Below, piece by piece: positions 9,002 to 17,629 of a stretch of 64,000 nt of DNA. This stretch comes from Anaerotruncus sp. MC2020. GTDB lineage: Bacteria > Bacillota > Clostridia > Oscillospirales > Ruminococcaceae. The notes under the pieces were generated by a model. That model worked only from the letters and a program-made list of their open reading frames with translations. It did no database searches and was not told the DNA's origin. How positions within the stretch are numbered: position 1 is the stretch's first letter; each line of letters opens with the position of its first letter. The stretch is from positions 620,001-684,000 of the forward strand of contig KL370840.1 of NCBI GenBank assembly GCA_000701945.1, read 5' to 3'. Position numbers and translations under genes: made by a program.

Positions 9002-9589
9002 TTACTTGTTTATCAGCTTTCTGAGGCGCTCTCCGAGAAGTACCGCCGCCGCGAGCTTGAGCAGGTCAAACGCGACATACGGCACGACGCACATCATCAG
9101 CGCCGCTCCGAACGTCACCGCATTGCCGTCAGCGGTATAGACGTGCATAAACCACAACGTGCCGAAGAGGTAGCACACCGCCAGTCCGACCAGCAACGCC
9201 GCGATATTGCGTACTATCCGAGCCTTGCCCTGCGCGGGTATAAGCTCCGCGAGCCAGTATATCACCGTCGTGAACAAGAAGCCGAGCATATAGCCGCCCG
9301 TGAGCCCGAACAGCGCGCTGATTCCGCCCCTGAACTGCGAAAATACGGGCAGTCCGACCGCTCCGAGCAGCAGGAAGGTCAGCACGGAAAACGTTCCGCA
9401 TCTGCCTCCGAGAAGAACGAGCGAAAAGAAAACTGCGAAGGTCTGCAAGGTGAACACGATGCCCCAAGGCGTGGGGACGCTTATCCACGAGCATACGATT
9501 ATGAGCACCGCCATGAGCGCGGTGAATGTGAGCTGTTTAGTGGTGAAAGCGCGTTTTTTCGGTGTTTCGCGCGATACAGAATTTTCCAT
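9002..9589 (-). CDS. bioY: Biotin transporter substrate-binding component BioY
   Basis: A 195-residue integral membrane protein of the BioY family, the S component of energy-coupling-factor biotin transporters. About six hydrophobic helices are visible, with the family signature around LLLGAVGLPVFSQF and GLTGGYMLGF. No EcfA or EcfT genes are nearby, so it would use a shared ECF module encoded elsewhere or act alone. The start follows AAGGAGG, and a consensus promoter plus a possible BirA-type inverted repeat lie upstream, suggesting biotin-dependent repression. Confidence 0.93.
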   Translation of the reverse strand: MENSVSRETPKKRAFTTKQLTFTALMAVLIIVCSWISVPTPWGIVFTLQTFAVFFSLVLLGGRCGTFSVLTFLLLGAVGLPVFSQFRGGISALFGLTGGYMLGFLFTTVIYWLAELIPAQGKARIVRNIAALLVGLAVCYLFGTLWFMHVYTADGNAVTFGAALMMCVVPYVAFDLLKLAAAVLLGERLRKLINK

Positions 9590-9617
9590 TATATCTCCTC
9601 CTTAGTGGTATATCTAC

Positions 9618-9646
9618 AGTATACCACACCCGCGCGCTCTTGTCAA
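9618..9646 (-). promoter_or_regulatory. bioY promoter
   Basis: On the minus strand, TTGACA (9646-9641), a 17-base spacer and TATACT (9623-9618). Strong match to the sigma-A consensus. Confidence 0.85.
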
Positions 9647-9670
9647 CCCATTTCTGCAATTAAGGTGACA
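9641..9670. promoter_or_regulatory. Possible BirA-type operator at bioY
   Basis: TGTCAAC (9641-9647) and GGTGACA (9664-9670) form a 6-of-7 inverted repeat with 16 bases between, overlapping the -35 box. Spacing and half-site resemble Firmicutes BirA boxes (TTGTTAAC-N15/16-GTTAACAA), though the match is imperfect. Confidence 0.4.
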
Positions 9671-9827
9671 TATATTTTTTATCTGACCATACCGCAGTTT
9701 TTATAAATCGCCAGTTTCAGGCATTCTCCCGATAAAGCACGGCTCCCGTGATTACAAACGGCACATTTCGGGCAAACTTCATGTGAGGCTTCATCGCGGC
9801 AGTTCCGAAGCCGCAGCTTGGAAGGAT

Positions 9828-9856
9828 TTGCATTTTTTCACTAATTATGATATAAT
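9828..9856 (+). promoter_or_regulatory. Promoter of the P-type ATPase gene
   Basis: TTGCAT (9828-9833), 17 bases, TATAAT (9851-9856) preceded by TGA (extended -10). It lies 50 bases before the start codon. The rest of 9671-9827 shows nothing I can name. Confidence 0.8.
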
Positions 9857-9905
9857 ATAAGTTACGACAAAATCCGACAAGTTTCACGAAAGGAGGACGC
9901 GGACA

Positions 9906-12311
9906 ATGAGCAAGCATGATACCCACCGCTCACCCGAGCCGCCGACCCGCATTTTCGTCGAGCCCGACAGCGGACTGACCGCCGAGCAGGTACGTCTCCG
10001 CACGGAGGCAGGCTACGACAATACCCCCGCGAACCCGCCGTCCAAGTCCGTCGGCGACATCATCGCAGACAACGTATTCACCTACTTCAACCTCATATTC
10101 CTCATTCTTGCGGGACTTATCATATACTCAAAAAACTACCGTGACCTCTCGTTCATGCCTATAATCATCGCAAACACCCTCATCGGCATTGTGCAGGAGC
10201 TCCGCTCGAAGCGTGTGCTGGACAAGCTGACCATGATGAACGCTCCCGTCACCGCGGTCATTCGCGACGGCAAGGAGGAGAGCGTACCCTCACGCAGTGT
10301 TGTCCTCGACGACATCGCCATCTTCCGCGCAGGCAACCAGATAAGCGCGGACGCGGTCATACTCGACGGCTCTGTCTCGGTCAACGAGGCGCTTCTGACT
10401 GGTGAATCCGACGAGATAAGCAAGTCCGCGGGCGACACGCTGATGTCGGGCAGCTTCATCGTGTCGGGCTCGTGCAGGGCAAGGCTCGAGCGCGTGGGCG
10501 TCGACTCCTACATCTCGCAGCTCACCATGCAGGCGAAAAAAACGAAAAAAGGCGAGCAGTCCGAGATGATACGCTCGCTGAACCGCATAGTCAAGTTCAC
10601 GGGCATAATCATAATCCCGATAGGCTTTGCCCTCTTCTATCAGCAGCACTTCCTCGAGCACCGCGACGTCAGCAGCAGCATACAAGCAATGGTCGCGGCA
10701 GTCATCGGCATGATACCCGAGGGACTATTCCTACTTGCGAGCACGACCCTCGCTATCAGCGCGATGAGGCTCGCATTCGGCAAGGTACTTGTCCACGACA
10801 TGAAATGCATCGAGACCCTCGCACGCGTCGACGTCCTCTGCGTGGACAAGACAGGCACTATCACCGAGGGCAATATGAGCGTGAACTCAATCATTCCCAT
10901 TGACGATAGCTTCACCGAGGACAGGCTGACCTCTCTCGTCAGCGACTTCGCGGCGGCGCAGTCCGCGGACAACGCCACCATGCTCGCGATAAAGAACCAT
11001 TTCAACTCCCCGAGCGGACAGGCTATCCGCTCGTTCACGGGCTTCACGTCGGAGTTCAAGTACAGCTCTACGGTGCTCGAGAGCGGCGCATACGTGCTCG
11101 GAGCACCCGACCTGCTCCTGCGCGAGGACTTCGGGCAGTACAGCGAGACGGTCAACTCCCACAGCAGCAAGGGCTACCGCATGCTGTTATTCGGCAGCTG
11201 CGACGGCGTGCCCGACGGCAAGGCTCTGACGTGCAGCATCAAGCCGATATGCTTCATACTGCTGTCGAACCCGATACGCAAAAATGCGCCTGATACGTTC
11301 CGATTCTTCGCGGAACAGGGCGTAGAGATAAAGGTCATTTCGGGCGACAACCCGATGACAGTCTCCGAGATAGCCAAGCAGGCAGGCATAGCCAACGCGG
11401 GCAGCTACATCGACGCGACCACCCTCCAGACCGAGGAGGCAATCAAGAGCTCCGTACTGCACTACACCGTCTTCGGACGCGTCACCCCCGAGCAGAAGCG
11501 TATGTTCATACGCGCACTCAAGGAGGCGGGGCGCACTGTCGCGATGACGGGCGACGGAGTCAACGACGTGCTCGCGCTGAAGGACGCGGACTGCTCCGTA
11601 GCAATGGCATCGGGCAGCGAGGCGGCGGCTCAGGCATCGCAGCTCGTACTGCTCGAATCCGACTTTGCAAAAATGCCCGACGTCGTAATGGAGGGGCGCA
11701 AGGTCGTCAACAACCTCGAGCGCTCGGGAAGCCTCTTCCTCGTCAAGAACATCTTCTCGCTGATAATGTCGACAATGGCTATATTCCTGAGCATCACCTA
11801 TCCGCTCAAGCCCGCGCAGATATCGCTTATCAGCGTGTTCACGATAGGACTGCCGGGACTCTGCCTCTCGCAGATACCGAACCGCGAGCTGATAAAGGGC
11901 AAGTTCATGACGAATATCCTGCTGAAAGCTCTGCCCGCGGGAATCACGGACGCGATAATCGTCGCGGCGATGATATTCTTCGGCAACATCTTCAAGTCGC
12001 ATCAGGAGGATATCTCCACCGCCTCGACGATACTGATGAGCGTAGTCGGCATGATGATACTCCTGCGTATCGCGAAGCCGATGAACGCGCTGAAATGGGC
12101 GATATGGGGAATGTGCGGCATACTGCTGACGCTGAGTATGCTCTTCCTCAGCAGTTTCTTCGGCATCAGCGGGATGTCGATACAGTGCATACTTCTCTGC
12201 GTGAACTTCTCGATAATCGCAGAGCCTATGCTCCGCTACCTGACGATGCTGATAGACGGCATACGCAAGCTGTTTTCACACAGCGAGCGGAGCTCGGATA
12301 CACAGCAGTAA
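9906..12311 (+). CDS. Cation-translocating P-type ATPase, CtpE-like
   Basis: An 801-residue P-type ATPase. The phosphorylated Asp is D314 in VDKTGTITEG; the actuator loop LTGESDE, the hinge motif TGDGVNDVLALKDAD and several C-terminal membrane helices are present. The N-terminal part (QEIRSKR-like region, here QELRSKRVLDKL) and overall plan resemble mycobacterial CtpE and related calcium-uptake ATPases more than heavy-metal CPx pumps: no CPC or N-terminal metal-binding domain is seen. Ca2+ is therefore a reasonable but unproven substrate. It is monocistronic, with its own promoter, an AGGAGG site before the ATG, and a strong terminator. Confidence 0.88.
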   Translation: MSKHDTHRSPEPPTRIFVEPDSGLTAEQVRLRTEAGYDNTPANPPSKSVGDIIADNVFTYFNLIFLILAGLIIYSKNYRDLSFMPIIIANTLIGIVQELRSKRVLDKLTMMNAPVTAVIRDGKEESVPSRSVVLDDIAIFRAGNQISADAVILDGSVSVNEALLTGESDEISKSAGDTLMSGSFIVSGSCRARLERVGVDSYISQLTMQAKKTKKGEQSEMIRSLNRIVKFTGIIIIPIGFALFYQQHFLEHRDVSSSIQAMVAAVIGMIPEGLFLLASTTLAISAMRLAFGKVLVHDMKCIETLARVDVLCVDKTGTITEGNMSVNSIIPIDDSFTEDRLTSLVSDFAAAQSADNATMLAIKNHFNSPSGQAIRSFTGFTSEFKYSSTVLESGAYVLGAPDLLLREDFGQYSETVNSHSSKGYRMLLFGSCDGVPDGKALTCSIKPICFILLSNPIRKNAPDTFRFFAEQGVEIKVISGDNPMTVSEIAKQAGIANAGSYIDATTLQTEEAIKSSVLHYTVFGRVTPEQKRMFIRALKEAGRTVAMTGDGVNDVLALKDADCSVAMASGSEAAAQASQLVLLESDFAKMPDVVMEGRKVVNNLERSGSLFLVKNIFSLIMSTMAIFLSITYPLKPAQISLISVFTIGLPGLCLSQIPNRELIKGKFMTNILLKALPAGITDAIIVAAMIFFGNIFKSHQEDISTASTILMSVVGMMILLRIAKPMNALKWAIWGMCGILLTLSMLFLSSFFGISGMSIQCILLCVNFSIIAEPMLRYLTMLIDGIRKLFSHSERSSDTQQ

Positions 12312-12316
12312 ATAAA

Positions 12317-12355
12317 AGGGTGTGAAGGGGTAACTCCCCTTCACACCCTGTTTTT
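12317..12355. terminator. Strong bidirectional terminator between ATPase and clpC-like gene
   Basis: A perfect 14-bp stem, AGGGTGTGAAGGGG (12317-12330) with its complement (12336-12349), a 5-base loop and a T5 tract. Serves both convergent genes. Confidence 0.92.
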
Positions 12356-14696
12356 ATACAGTCACGCCCTTGCTTATGCGGATATGACCGTCCTCCGCGG
12401 CGAGACTGACCATATCCCCGCTCTTGATACGCGCACCGATTATCATTTTCGCGAGCTCGTTCTCAATCATGTCCGTGACGCGCCGCTTAATCGGGCGCGC
12501 GCCGTACTTGTCGGTCTCTTTTGCGGACGCTATCGCCTTCACGACCTCGTCCGTGTAGCTGACCTCTATCCCGAGCGCCTTTGCGCGTCCGCGGAGGTCG
12601 TCGATAGCCCTGCGGCTTATCTTGACGAGGTCGTCCTGCTCGAGACTGCGGAAGACGATGACCTCGTCTATACGTCCCGTGAACTCGGGAGTAAAATGCG
12701 CGCGGACAGCCTCGAGCACGCGCTTCTCGTCAGCCTCATTATGCTCCGTCCCGAAGCCGAGCGAAGCCCTCCCCGTGAGCTCCTCTGCGCCGACGTTTGA
12801 CGTCATGATTATCATGCAGTTGCGGAAGCTGACCTTGCGGAGCGCCGAGTCCGTGAGCGTGCCGTAGTCCATGACCTGAAGCAGAATATTGAGCACCTCG
12901 GGGTCAGCCTTCTCTATCTCGTCGAAGAGAATGAGCGAGTACGGGTCGCGGCGCACCCTGTCGCATAGGGAGGTGTTCTTGTCGTCGTAGCCCGCATAGC
13001 CCGGAGGTGCGCCGATGAGCTTCGATACGGAGTGCTTCTCCATATACTCGGACATATCCACGCGAATCAGCTTCTTTTCGGAGCCGTAGAGGTTCTCGGC
13101 GAGGGCACGCGCGAGTTCTGTCTTGCCGACGCCCGACGGTCCCGCAAAGAGGAATGAAGCGGCAGGACGTCCGCTCTCGCGCAGGCCCGACTTCGCGCGG
13201 CAGACCGCATTCGTGACCTTTTTCACGGCGTATGAGTGCCCGATGACGCGCTCGGAGAGCTCCTTCTCGAGGAAGGTCAGCTTGACCGCGTCCTCGACGC
13301 TGACCCTGCTGAGCGGGATGCCAGTCTTTCCCGATATCACGGACATTATGTCCTCGACCGTGAGGACGGGCTTCTCGCCGTTGCCGATGATGTGTCCGAG
13401 CCTGCGCATATCCACGTTCTTGCCGCGCAGCTCGATGAACCGCGAGTCTTTCTTCCGCGCACCCGTATCGCGACGAATCCTCGCACAGGCGCACGCCTCG
13501 TCGATGACGTCTATCGCCTTGTCGGGGAGGAATCGGTCGGAGATGTACCGCGTCGCCATATTGACCGCGACATCTATCATGCCGTCGGGTATCTCGACCC
13601 CGTGATAGGCTTCATACCGACCTTTCAGCCCACGTATCATCTGTATGCAGCTCTCGCAGTCTGGCTCGCTGACCTGTATCGGCTGGAATCGCCGCTCGAG
13701 CGCAGAATCCTTCTCAATGGTGCGGCTGAACTCCTCGACCGTTGTCGCGCCGATTATCTGAAGCTCCCCGCGCGAGAGCTGAGGCTTCATGATGTTTGCG
13801 GCGTCGATAGCTCCCTCGGCGGCTCCCGCACCGACTATCATGTGTATCTCGTCGATGAAGAGGATGATGTTGCCCGCGTTGACAGCCTCGTCGATGCACG
13901 CCTTGATGCGCTCCTCGAAGTCTCCGCGGTACTTTGCTCCCGAGAGGAGCGAGGCGAGGTCGAGCGAGAAGATGTACTTGTTTTTGAGTGTGTCGGGGAC
14001 GAGGTTGCGCACGAACAGCTCCGCAACTCCCTCGACGATCGCAGTCTTGCCGACTCCCGCCTCGCCGATTAGGCAGGGATTGTTCTTGTTGCGCCGCGAG
14101 AGCACCTGCAATACACGCTGAACCTCGGTGACGCGCCCGATGAGCGGGTCGTTCTTCTTGACGAGGGCGATGTCGGTGAGGTTCTTCCCGTAGCGGAAGA
14201 GGTTCGGCAGGTGCGAGAGCTTGGGCTTTATCGCCTCATATAGCTCGCCCCTCACCTCCGACGAGCCTATCATCTCGAGCTCGGAGCATATCCCCGTCAT
14301 ACTGCCGCCCGCCTTCTTGATGACGGTACACGCGCTGCACGACGATTCCTTTATTATAGAGGCGAGGATATGCTCGGGAGCCGCCTGCTTCTTCTTATCG
14401 CTCTGCGCGATGGCGAATGAATTCTCGAGAATGCGCTTGGTAGCGGTCGTGAAGTAGCGGTGGCTGAGTATTGACGGAGTCCCGAGTCCGACGAGCTCCA
14501 CTACCACGCGGCGGAGGTCGTCATAGGCGACGCCGTTGTCGATGAGTATCTCGGCGGCAGCGGAGGTGCCGTCACGGGTCATGGCGAGCAGGATATGCTC
14601 GCTCCCGACGTAGGTATGCCCCATTTCGGAGGCAGTCTCGACCGCCCCCTCGATTATTTCGGAAGCCTTTTTTGTGAATCTGTCTGTATTTATCAT
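12354..14696 (-). CDS. clpC: ClpC/ClpA-type AAA+ chaperone, shortened middle region
   Basis: A 780-residue Hsp100 unfoldase that would feed substrates to ClpP. It has two Clp-N repeats (about 5-145), AAA-1 (Walker A GEAGVGKT at 211-218, Walker B LFIDEIH) and AAA-2 (GPSGVGKTEL near 510, LILFDEIEKA). The linker between AAA-1 (IDEACACARIRR) and the next domain (LTVEDIMSV) is only about 40 residues, so the coiled M-domain with its UVR motif, typical of ClpC, is shortened or lost; this feature recalls ClpA. The start at 14696 is chosen because AAAGGAGG precedes it; an in-frame ATG lies at 14723. No mcsA/mcsB or ctsR is adjacent. Confidence 0.88.
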   Translation of the reverse strand: MINTDRFTKKASEIIEGAVETASEMGHTYVGSEHILLAMTRDGTSAAAEILIDNGVAYDDLRRVVVELVGLGTPSILSHRYFTTATKRILENSFAIAQSDKKKQAAPEHILASIIKESSCSACTVIKKAGGSMTGICSELEMIGSSEVRGELYEAIKPKLSHLPNLFRYGKNLTDIALVKKNDPLIGRVTEVQRVLQVLSRRNKNNPCLIGEAGVGKTAIVEGVAELFVRNLVPDTLKNKYIFSLDLASLLSGAKYRGDFEERIKACIDEAVNAGNIILFIDEIHMIVGAGAAEGAIDAANIMKPQLSRGELQIIGATTVEEFSRTIEKDSALERRFQPIQVSEPDCESCIQMIRGLKGRYEAYHGVEIPDGMIDVAVNMATRYISDRFLPDKAIDVIDEACACARIRRDTGARKKDSRFIELRGKNVDMRRLGHIIGNGEKPVLTVEDIMSVISGKTGIPLSRVSVEDAVKLTFLEKELSERVIGHSYAVKKVTNAVCRAKSGLRESGRPAASFLFAGPSGVGKTELARALAENLYGSEKKLIRVDMSEYMEKHSVSKLIGAPPGYAGYDDKNTSLCDRVRRDPYSLILFDEIEKADPEVLNILLQVMDYGTLTDSALRKVSFRNCMIIMTSNVGAEELTGRASLGFGTEHNEADEKRVLEAVRAHFTPEFTGRIDEVIVFRSLEQDDLVKISRRAIDDLRGRAKALGIEVSYTDEVVKAIASAKETDKYGARPIKRRVTDMIENELAKMIIGARIKSGDMVSLAAEDGHIRISKGVTV

Positions 14697-14780
14697 TGCT
14701 TCTCCTCCTTTGTTCATACACATATATTATGCCACTTCAAATGCGCGATAACAGTCGAAAAACAGGCTCGCGAAAAATAA

Positions 14781-14809
14781 TTGTAACACAATTTCGCGCG
14801 CGGCATACT
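14781..14809 (+). promoter_or_regulatory. Promoter for the Cys-rich miniprotein
   Basis: TTGTAA (14781-14786), 17 bases, CATACT (14804-14809). TTGT-AAC-ACAA at the -35 is a small inverted repeat. Confidence 0.6.
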
Positions 14810-14870
14810 ATGTACTATGAAACGCAAACGAAGCGCTTCAAATAAACTTACTCAAAGGAGAGAAACAACT

Positions 14871-15008
14871 ATGTGTAATTCATGCTTCGAGGGAAACAAC
14901 TGTATGTGGATAATCCTCCTCATCCTCATTTTCATCCTTCTCTTCTCCAACTGCGGATGCGGCTGCAACGACTGCGGCAATAACAACAACTGCGGCTGTG
15001 GCTGCTGA
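14871..15008 (+). CDS. Cys-rich single-pass membrane miniprotein (45 aa)
   Basis: A 45-residue protein beginning MCNSCFEGNNC, with one very hydrophobic helix (WIILLILIFILLFSN) and a C-terminal tail almost entirely made of Cys, Gly and Asn (CGCGCNDCGNNNNCGCGC). There are about ten Cys in 45 residues. The site AAAGGAGAG precedes the ATG at 14871; the longer frame from 14817 adds a basic leader without a ribosome binding site. Similar small Cys-rich membrane proteins occur in Clostridia but I know no function for them; metal binding or a cell-envelope role is only a guess. It has its own promoter and terminator and is divergent from clpC. Confidence 0.75.
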   Translation: MCNSCFEGNNCMWIILLILIFILLFSNCGCGCNDCGNNNNCGCGC

Positions 15009-15024
15009 TATTACATCCGCGAAA

Positions 15025-15058
15025 AAAATTCCCCTTGATGAAAGTCAAGGGGAATTTT
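15025..15058 (+). terminator. Terminator after the Cys-rich miniprotein
   Basis: A 14-bp stem (AAAATTCCCCTTGA with its complement) around a 6-base loop, ending in T-rich sequence. The 138 bases up to 15197 hold only small hairpins (for example AACGG-TTTT-CCGTT near 15132) and no gene. Confidence 0.85.
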
Positions 15059-15196
15059 GTTATTTACGAACAAATATTCGCAGCTGTTTTTGTGCAGCCA
15101 TACAAAGATGAAAAAAACTTTTTCAATAATCAACGGTTTTCCGTTGCAAAAACGCCTTTTCCGTACCCCTTATAGAGGGACTTGTATGCAGCGCAC

Positions 15197-17353
15197 TTAA
15201 CTGTTAGCAATCATATGCTTCCTCATTAGTATGAGGTCGAACATATCAATGCGGTCGTCATTGTCGAAGTCGCCGTTCTTCCACTTCACGAGCGTGTCGC
15301 CTCCGAGCAGATATTTCTGCATGAGGACGATGTCGTTTATCTTGAGCAATCCGTCTCCGTCAACGTCGCCGAGGACCTCCTTCGGAGCGACTTCCTTCTT
15401 CTCTCCGTAGAGAGCTATTTCCGCGATATTCGCGCAGTAGGTACTGTCCTTGTTGATGCTTCCCTCGGGAGTTCCGTCGGGTGTCTGATAGCGTACATAC
15501 CTTCCGATAGCTTCTCCGTCGAATTTGGTGATATAATTCATTCCCGAACTGGGGACAGATTCTATCGTGTAGAGGTCTGTCCAGTTTTCTCCGTCTACAG
15601 ATATTGAGAACTTACCAGCGGGACAGCGGTATTCAAAGCCGCTTCTCGGAGCGTATCCGATAGCTGAAAGCTCGTACGTATCACCGAGGTCAGCCTGTAC
15701 CCAACCGTTGCCGAGGCCATCGAAATATGTGCTTGTCTTGCCGTCGAACGCCTTCTTGCAGTCGTTGTTCGTATCATCCTTCCAGGGAGAAGAACCTGTG
15801 ACCTTTGAAAGGTCAACATCTATCTTGCCCTCGAGCTCAATGCTTCCCTTTACATCATCGATGATGAAAGTAGTAACGGAGTTAGGTTCAAGAGAAGTTT
15901 TCAGAACGCCGCCGCTGATGTTGATAGTACCCTTGTCAGCCCAGTTCTCGCTGTTGCTTGTACGGATGACCTTAGCGCTCGAACCGCACTGTGCGAACTG
16001 GGAGAGGTTGTATACCATATCCGACTTGTTAGCCGATGTGTTGTATGAAACGATAACGAGCTGGTTATTCTTATCGTCGAAGGCAGCCATAGTGTTGCCT
16101 GAGGATTTCAGCATCGTCATACCGGGACGGATATAACGTGTGTACTGACCGAAGCAGTAGTATTTCTTTGAGAGGACTATCTCGTTCTTATCGTGGTCAG
16201 CAACAGCCGTGCCCCAGAAGCCCTTTGTCATGTCGACCATGCCCGAGTCCTTCTTGCCGTTGTAGCCTGCGGCGCAGACGTGCTTGTCGATGACCTGCCA
16301 TAGTATCCACGCAGACGCATTGAGTCCGTTGCAGTCAGTGGTGATGCGCTCGGACAGCCAAAGACCGGGAGCCATAGCACCTGCATTCTGACCTGCTGTA
16401 CCGTTTCCGTCGACCTCACTCATCCAGAGATTCTTGCCGGAATCAACTGCGAGCTGTCTCAGCTCGGAGCGCTTCCAGCCGCCGTATGTATGGGTGTCGA
16501 TACGACCGACAGCCTTCTTTGCATCGGCAGAAAGTGCCTTGAAAGCGTCTATCTGAGTGTCGATAGAGGTCTCATCGCTGGCACTGATAATAACATCGCC
16601 CATGCCTTTTTCGTTCATGGCCTTCTGAAGTTCAAGAATGATCTTGCTCTCGCAGTTGCCGATGTCGAAGTGACAACCCTCCTGTTTTGGACTTCCGGCA
16701 TACCAGAAGTTGGTGTACGGTTCGTTGGTTGGGGTGATACTCTGGATGTCGATGCCCCACTCGTTCTTATAGTGGTAGCTTACCTCAGCAAGGTACTTTG
16801 CGAAATCGTCATAATAATCGTCCTTGAGGTTGTTCTTTCCGCCGTCGCGGTTACCGCTGGAACAGCCGCTGTTTGTCATATAGTACGGCGGAGAGTTTGA
16901 AAACATCTCGACTATCATATCGTCGCCCGCAGCTTCGATACACTTGCGCAGCACGTTGCGCTGGTTATAGTCGGCGTTCCAGTCGTATGTGACCTGACCG
17001 TTGTTGAACTTGGTGTAGCCCGGCATATTTGAGTCAGTACGTGTGATGTGGTTATGCTTAGGATCGTCGCCGCCGCCGATGTTGAAGCGCGCGATGTTCA
17101 GGCGCAGACCGTTGTCGCCGTAGAACGTGTCAGCCGCCTTCTTAGCGAGGCTGTCAGAATAGCCGACTCTGTTCGCCCACCAGCACAGGGACGTACCCCA
17201 GCCCTCAAATTTACCGTCGTTGATGTCGTAGACACTGTACGGTGAGAGTGTTACCGTAGTTGCAGCGTCTGCGCTGAATGGCGTGCCGAAAAAGGACGGC
17301 ACGGCAACCGCCGCGGACAGCACGACCGCAGCTGCTCTTGCAATGATCTTCAT
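15197..17353 (-). CDS. Secreted GH30 (subfamily 5-like) galactanase with CBM32-like domain and dockerin
   Basis: A 718-residue secreted enzyme. Signal peptide (about 1-30), GH30 catalytic module (about 35-500) with acid/base E211 in TPTNEP and nucleophile E313 in WMSEVDG, an F5/8 type C (CBM32-like) module (about 510-650, WVQADLGDTYELSAIGY), and a C-terminal type I dockerin with two calcium loops (DVDGDGLLKINDI and DFDNDDRIDMFDL). The GWGTSLCWWAN segment is characteristic of GH30_5 endo-beta-1,6-galactanases, so side chains of type II arabinogalactan are the likely substrate. The dockerin would attach it to a cellulosome scaffold. The start follows AAAGGGG; a promoter lies at 17448-17476. Confidence 0.87.
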   Translation of the reverse strand: MKIIARAAAVVLSAAVAVPSFFGTPFSADAATTVTLSPYSVYDINDGKFEGWGTSLCWWANRVGYSDSLAKKAADTFYGDNGLRLNIARFNIGGGDDPKHNHITRTDSNMPGYTKFNNGQVTYDWNADYNQRNVLRKCIEAAGDDMIVEMFSNSPPYYMTNSGCSSGNRDGGKNNLKDDYYDDFAKYLAEVSYHYKNEWGIDIQSITPTNEPYTNFWYAGSPKQEGCHFDIGNCESKIILELQKAMNEKGMGDVIISASDETSIDTQIDAFKALSADAKKAVGRIDTHTYGGWKRSELRQLAVDSGKNLWMSEVDGNGTAGQNAGAMAPGLWLSERITTDCNGLNASAWILWQVIDKHVCAAGYNGKKDSGMVDMTKGFWGTAVADHDKNEIVLSKKYYCFGQYTRYIRPGMTMLKSSGNTMAAFDDKNNQLVIVSYNTSANKSDMVYNLSQFAQCGSSAKVIRTSNSENWADKGTINISGGVLKTSLEPNSVTTFIIDDVKGSIELEGKIDVDLSKVTGSSPWKDDTNNDCKKAFDGKTSTYFDGLGNGWVQADLGDTYELSAIGYAPRSGFEYRCPAGKFSISVDGENWTDLYTIESVPSSGMNYITKFDGEAIGRYVRYQTPDGTPEGSINKDSTYCANIAEIALYGEKKEVAPKEVLGDVDGDGLLKINDIVLMQKYLLGGDTLVKWKNGDFDNDDRIDMFDLILMRKHMIANS

Positions 17354-17447
17354 AGTAAAAATCCCCTTTGTAATAAAAATACCCTCTTAATCAATCCCTT
17401 GTCTGATTATACCCTAATCTGATTATTGCATATATCTTCACATCATA

Positions 17448-17476
17448 ATTATACCATTATTAACAAACTATTACAA
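17448..17476 (-). promoter_or_regulatory. Promoter of the GH30-dockerin gene
   Basis: On the minus strand TTGTAA (17476-17471), 17 bases, TATAAT (17453-17448), giving a leader of about 90 bases. Further upstream, ATTTCTTGAT (about 17496-17505) recurs ahead of the GH16 gene (about 24567-24576). Confidence 0.65.
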
Positions 17477-17548
17477 TCCGCATATCGCACAATTATTTCT
17501 TGATGATTTGGACATTTTGACCATTTCGAAACTCCGCACATATTATCA

Positions 17549-17578
17549 TTGACACGGGGAGTTCAGTCGTGATATAAT
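17549..17578 (+). promoter_or_regulatory. Promoter of the RICIN-dockerin-GH43-GH43 gene
   Basis: TTGACA (17549-17554), 18-base spacer, TATAAT (17573-17578) with extended TG. It is divergent from the GH30 promoter, with about 70 bases between the two -35 boxes, so the two genes may share control. Confidence 0.85.
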
Positions 17579-17629
17579 GAAATTACCATATCAGTTGCGA
17601 TTTTTGCTAAAAGAACGGAGGTTTGATAC

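Noticed and set aside
9717..9926. 69-residue minus-strand ORF between bioY and the P-type ATPase
   Set aside because: It overlaps the well-supported promoter and start of the ATPase gene and lacks a ribosome binding site.
14697..14816. CtsR operator upstream of the ClpC-like gene
   Set aside because: No direct heptamer repeats of the CtsR type (GGTCAAA-like) are visible and the promoter match is poor.
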